Under the pieces are notes generated by a model. The model was given only the letters and a program-made list of their open reading frames with translations, had not been told where the DNA came from and did no database searches. DNA of 64,000 nt, taken from assembly GCA_034508935.3 (NCBI GenBank), contig CM067446.1, positions 53,335,621 to 53,399,620 on the forward strand, read 5' to 3'. The position numbers were made by a program, and so were the translations under genes. Positions 1-64,000 of the stretch are shown one piece after another (the stretch's first letter is position 1; every line of letters begins with the position of its first letter). This DNA is from Berghia stephanieae (lineage: Eukaryota; Mollusca; Gastropoda; Nudibranchia; Aeolidiidae).

Positions 1-97
1 AAAGCTGTTATATTCATTTTGTTCATTACAAACTACAATGTGGAAATGGATCAAAGACCAAAAGTTCTGAGGTCTCTGTATTTTTAAAAATGTGTTC

Positions 98-385
98 TTT
101 TACACAGTGCAAAATCCATATACACTATGCTCAAGGCGCGTTTTAAGGGGTCCTAGCAAACATCATCATTAAACATGTAGGACAAGAGACGATGCACTTT
201 TACACATTTTAAAAATAGAAACAACACTCTTCACTGTCAGATAGCCAGTTTACACCTGAATTTGGTGAGAAAATCAAAGTTAAAAGTTTTTTTCAAAGGA
301 CGTTACTTTGCCCCGCCGCCTGTAGCGGACTTAACCTAGGACCAACAGGTGACAAGTCGAGTGTCACACCATTAGACTACAAACT
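98..385 (-). mobile_element. tRNA-derived SINE (family A), diverged copy
   Basis: Reverse orientation, recognisable by GGGGTCCTAGCAAACATCAT, TTTACACCTGAA and GAGTGTCACACCATTAGAC. Heavily mutated, so probably old. Follows the LIG1 exon 21 donor. Confidence 0.6.
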
Positions 386-415
386 GCAATGACATATGAA
401 TTTTATCGTTCTTAC

Positions 416-60778
<60,363 letters not shown>

Positions 60779-60871
60779 TTTTTTTCTACCTAAACGTTAT
60801 CTTTTATTAAGTTTCCCTTGATGACGAAGTTAATTTGTTTACACTTTGCATTTATTTTTCGTTTCATCTTA

Positions 60872-60887
60872 TTCCCGCCGCGCCAAT
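60872..60887 (-). promoter_or_regulatory. E2F-like and CCAAT sites upstream of LIG1
   Basis: On the minus strand the stretch reads ATTGG followed by CGCGGCGGGAA. GGCGGGAA is an E2F half-consensus and ATTGG is an inverted CCAAT box, both about 95-110 bp upstream of the LIG1 ATG. S-phase genes including LIG1 are known E2F targets; the assignment here is inference from motif and position. Confidence 0.5.
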
Positions 60888-61048
60888 TCTACTTTTTTTT
60901 TATGTAGGCCAAGATTTCTAAAATCGTAGAATTATTTAGTAGCACTTTTATCTAAAATTTTGATTGACGTGATGACAAGATGCGTGATGACGATATGAGA
61001 CTTCATTGCGATCATGCCAAGAAGTTGGATCATACCTATTGGATATAT

Positions 61049-61194
61049 CGATGTGCACTTATTTGCAGGTTTGATAACCCAACTCATTTTGGGCTCATTG
61101 TTGTAAAGGAAATGTAAATAAAAAATTGATGAAAATATTGTCCATTACAACATATTTACGTTCGGATGTAAGACCTGCATAAGTGTACACGTCG
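61049..61194. mobile_element. Palindromic MITE, copy 7
   Basis: CGATGTGCACTTATTTGCAG at the left and AGACCTGCATAAGTGTACAC then GTCG at the right. Just upstream of LIG1. Confidence 0.8.
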
Positions 61195-62084
61195 GGATAT
61201 ATAATTTATCAAAATAAACGAAAATATGCGCATAAAATTATTCTAGGATTCCACAATTCTCATTAAGTTTCAAGCCATGAAATCTTTTTTTACAATTTAT
61301 GTCATTGCCATGGCCAGATACCGAGAAGCCCATACACGCGGCCAGATACTCATTCACACTTGTATCCAGGGGGGAATTATGTGATGTGTAATGCTCATTA
61401 TCCTAGGTCACAATGCTATGAGATGAATGAATACATTATTTTTTGTCAGTAAAAATACATATTATGCATACATCGTTTATGCTTAACAACAACTAACAAT
61501 GACAAGAAATATAAAAGTAATAATTTTAAAAATAAAATAATTATGTATATTTTCTTAATATAATCTGATTTAAAATCAGTATGCCCTTTAAGGGTTTTCA
61601 TCGACATAAGAATTTTTTTAATGCTTTGCACATAAATTAAATACTATATATATTATACATAATTGACATGTCTCACCGCTTCATTAAATATGAATATCAA
61701 ATATACTTAAGGGAACAGAAAACAGATCTGAACCAGTCTGAAAAGCTGCACTTTTATCATAAGAGACTCTCAAACCTATTCAAATATGTCTCCGTTCTCA
61801 TGTGCTCTGGCAGATTATTCCACGAAACTGCAGTGCATAACGAAAGGTCTGTTTACTGAAATTGGCTGTTTTGGTGTCTTGTACATTAACAGTACCTTTT
61901 AACAGCATTGGTGTGCCTAAAATCATATTTTTAAAAATTTAAACGCCACTAAATCTTAAAGACATGTTGGGTATAATTTGTGAAGAATTTTGAACGTTTC
62001 TGTTGCCATAATTTGCATTCGCTTGATATCAAGGGGGATAACATTATCCTTTGTTAATAAGTCTTCAAAATTAGCTTTAAAATG

Positions 62085-62382
62085 AGCTTTTATATAGCGC
62101 AATATTCACTAAATGTGTTCAAAGCGCTTTACAAGAGGTCCCTGGTCAACAGCAACATTTAACATGTAGGACGGGACTTAACGCCAATGAGGCGATATTA
62201 CAACTTTCGGACAAAGACAACGCTGTTAACGGCCAGGTACTCATTTTACACCTGAGTACGATGAGAGAATGTGAGTAAAGTGTCTTTTCCAAGGACTCAA
62301 CTATGCGCCGAGCGCGAGGCTCGAACCCATGACCTTCCGATCCGAAAGCGAGTGTTATACCACTAGACCACATAGCCGCACA
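62085..62382 (-). mobile_element. tRNA-derived SINE (family A) with likely target duplication
   Basis: Reverse copy near consensus. AAGTCTTC occurs about 20 bp to its left (beyond an A/T-rich tail) and directly to its right, a plausible 8-bp target duplication. Confidence 0.85.
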
Positions 62383-62569
62383 AGTCTTCGTAAGTGTAGA
62401 TGAATCTGAAAGCAGATCATTGTGGTCCGTTCGGTCATTGATCTCACAAAATAGGTGTATAGTCTTTGGTTAAATGGATATAACAATCTTTTGCTATCAT
62501 TTGGGTAAAGTGCTTATGAATGGCTAAACCCAAACTTAAAAGAAGCAGCCATTAAATCATTGATGGTTG

Positions 62570-62735
62570 ACACTGCTTCGTGGTCAAGTGATATGACATA
62601 GGGTTTACAGAACGTAGGCCCCGGGTTTGAGTCCAGTTCACTAGGTTAATTCATTACAAAAGGCTCTTTATTCATTTTCTCGCCATACTTGGGGGTCAAA
62701 TTAATTCCTGGTTGGCAGTGTCCGGTCGTTGTGTC
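62570..62735 (+). mobile_element. Diverged tRNA-derived SINE
   Basis: Head CGTGGTCAAGTGATATGACA and B-box-like GGGTTTGAGTCC, then a shortened body (AAAGGCTCTTTATTCATTTT). Related to family A but a different subfamily or old copy. Confidence 0.55.
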
Positions 62736-62776
62736 TTGTCCAAAATGTTTAATATTGCTTTTTTATAAAAGCCATA

Positions 62777-62852
62777 ATGTATTTATTTATTTATTTATTT
62801 GTTTATTTATTTATTTATTTATTTATTCATTTATTTATTTATTTATTTACTT
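62777..62852. repeat. (TTTA)n microsatellite
   Basis: About 18 units with a few changes. Confidence 0.95.
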
Positions 62853-62946
62853 GTCCATTTATTTTTTTTGTTATTCATCTACTTGTGTTTTAATTTACTT
62901 ATTTATTTTAACATAAAGTTTAGACGGAGAACATTTTTTAAAAGGC

Positions 62947-63058
62947 TTGTAGTAGTAGTAGTAGTAGTAGTAGTGTAGTAGTAGTAGTAGTAGTAGTAGT
63001 AGTATAGTAGTAGTAGTTAGTAGTAGTAGTAGTAGTAGTAGTTTTTGTAGTAGTAGTA

Positions 63059-63108
<50 letters not shown>

Positions 63109-63164
63109 TATTAGTAGTAGTAGTAGTAGGAGTAGTAGTAGTAGTAGTCGTAGTAGTAGTAGTT

Positions 63165-63228
<64 letters not shown>

Positions 63229-63262
63229 ATAGTAGTAGTATGTTGTTGTTGTTGTGTGTGGC

Positions 63263-63293
<31 letters not shown>

Positions 63294-63294
63294 T

Positions 63295-63326
<32 letters not shown>

Positions 63327-63371
63327 TAGTGTAGGTAGTAGTAGTAGTAGTGGTAGTAGTAGTAGTAGTGG

Positions 63372-63459
<88 letters not shown>

Positions 63460-63518
63460 AGGAGGAGGAGGAGGAGGGAGGAGGAGGAGGAGGAGGAGGA
63501 GGGAGGAGGAGAGAGGAG
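62947..63518. repeat. ~570-bp (GTA)n tract ending in (GGA)n
   Basis: GTA units with many small interruptions, then GGA from about 63,457. Gives long Leu/Tyr/Thr-repeat open frames that are not genes. Confidence 0.96.
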
Positions 63519-63749
63519 TAAGATTGCTTGCTGTAGCATGGAGGTGTGGCTTTGTTTCTGATGTTTGTGATATTTTTGGTGGCTTTTGTTGGCGGTGAAG
63601 GCAACTGTTGTTAATGTGACATACGCTATAACTTGATCTGGGGACTCCATATAATTTGTTCATGGATTAATAAACAAAAGCAAAAAATAATAATAATAAA
63701 TAAATTAAAAAAACAAGCTTTGTGTTATGTTCAATGGTTTAATTATTGA

Positions 63750-63926
63750 TCTGTCAATTACAAAGTTGTGGCCAAGCCTTTCCCTGCGGATAAAAGAAAT
63801 AATCTTGACAGACCCAGACACCTGGCGGTTCTGCAGCGTTATACTCGCGTGACAAATGGCCTCTGGGCAGTGCATACTAAGTCTATACGAGAATGTGCCA
63901 ACCACCTCAGCTTAATCAGCCCCTAA
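63750..63926 (+). other. Unassigned open stretch with coding character
   Basis: 58 open codons ending in TAA. Includes VVAKPFPADKRNNLDRPRHL, AVLQRYTRVTNGLWAVHTKS and IRECANHLSLISP. Residue composition looks like a real protein. Could be a terminal exon or the tail of an element ORF: a GTAAGTAG run follows the stop, as after the LINE at 10.4 kb. Not recognised. Confidence 0.25.
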
Positions 63927-64000
63927 CAAGTAAGTAGGCAGTTAAAGTGGAAACAGGTTATTGTTAATTCGGTTAAAACAGAGTTACAGTTGCCTGTTCC

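Noticed and set aside
62938-63663. 241-codon minus-strand open frame
   Set aside because: Almost entirely Leu/Tyr/Thr runs from the GTA tract; the short non-repeat part has no recognisable domain.

Overview
This window is animal nuclear DNA, most likely from a mollusc or another lophotrochozoan. Three things point there: a secreted collagen-plus-C1q protein of the type expanded in molluscs, a DNA ligase gene split into more than 20 short exons, and very dense interspersed repeats (tRNA-derived SINEs, a ~535-bp retroposon with a GGCGC-rich 3' end, palindromic MITEs, LINE remnants) with extreme microsatellite content. The exact species cannot be read from the sequence. No bacterial operon, CRISPR array or viral element was seen.

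The backbone of the window is one gene on the minus strand: DNA ligase I (LIG1). Its first coding exon (PIP box start) is at 60,762-60,778 and the last visible exon at 416-613; the final C-terminal exon lies beyond position 1. I could place 21 coding exons with matching splice phases, about 966 codons in all. Exons 1-8 (60.8-48.4 kb) encode the PCNA-binding and disordered Lys/Ser-rich N-terminus. Exons 9-15 (17.7-7.1 kb) encode the DNA-binding domain, and exons 16-21 (5.8-0.4 kb) the adenylation domain, with the KYDGER active-site motif, and the OB-fold. Three exons contain single-base deletions in short runs that break the frame. This is either assembly error or real decay.

Exons 8 and 9 of LIG1 are separated by an intron of about 30.75 kb. 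Nested in it on the plus strand is a complete three-exon gene for a secreted C1q-domain protein (25,802-29,329): signal peptide, cysteine cluster, 32 uninterrupted Gly-X-Y triplets and a C1q domain. Both of its introns split a glycine codon of the collagen repeat.

The remaining sequence is mostly repeats. There are about 20 copies of a ~290-bp tRNA-derived SINE, two other tRNA-like SINE families, and the 535-bp retroposon (one copy with a 12-bp target duplication, another carrying a 62-bp insertion flanked by 11-bp duplications). There are also seven copies of a ~150-bp palindromic MITE, TTAA-flanked MITEs, one Tc1-like and one mariner-like transposon relic, and five LINE fragments (one with an RNase H domain). 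Microsatellites are long: TAA, GTA, GAA/GAG, GATA, GA, GT, TA and poly-G/poly-C.

Three stretches are structurally unusual. (1) A 148-bp inverted repeat at 33,069-33,216 contains a hammerhead-ribozyme-like fold, as carried by Penelope-like retroelements. (2) In LIG1 intron 1 (59.65-60.43 kb) there is an array built on the palindrome CACCGTACGGTG, interrupted by a 230-bp near-perfect palindrome. (3) There is a 730-bp strand-asymmetric purine-rich tract at 36.5-37.25 kb.
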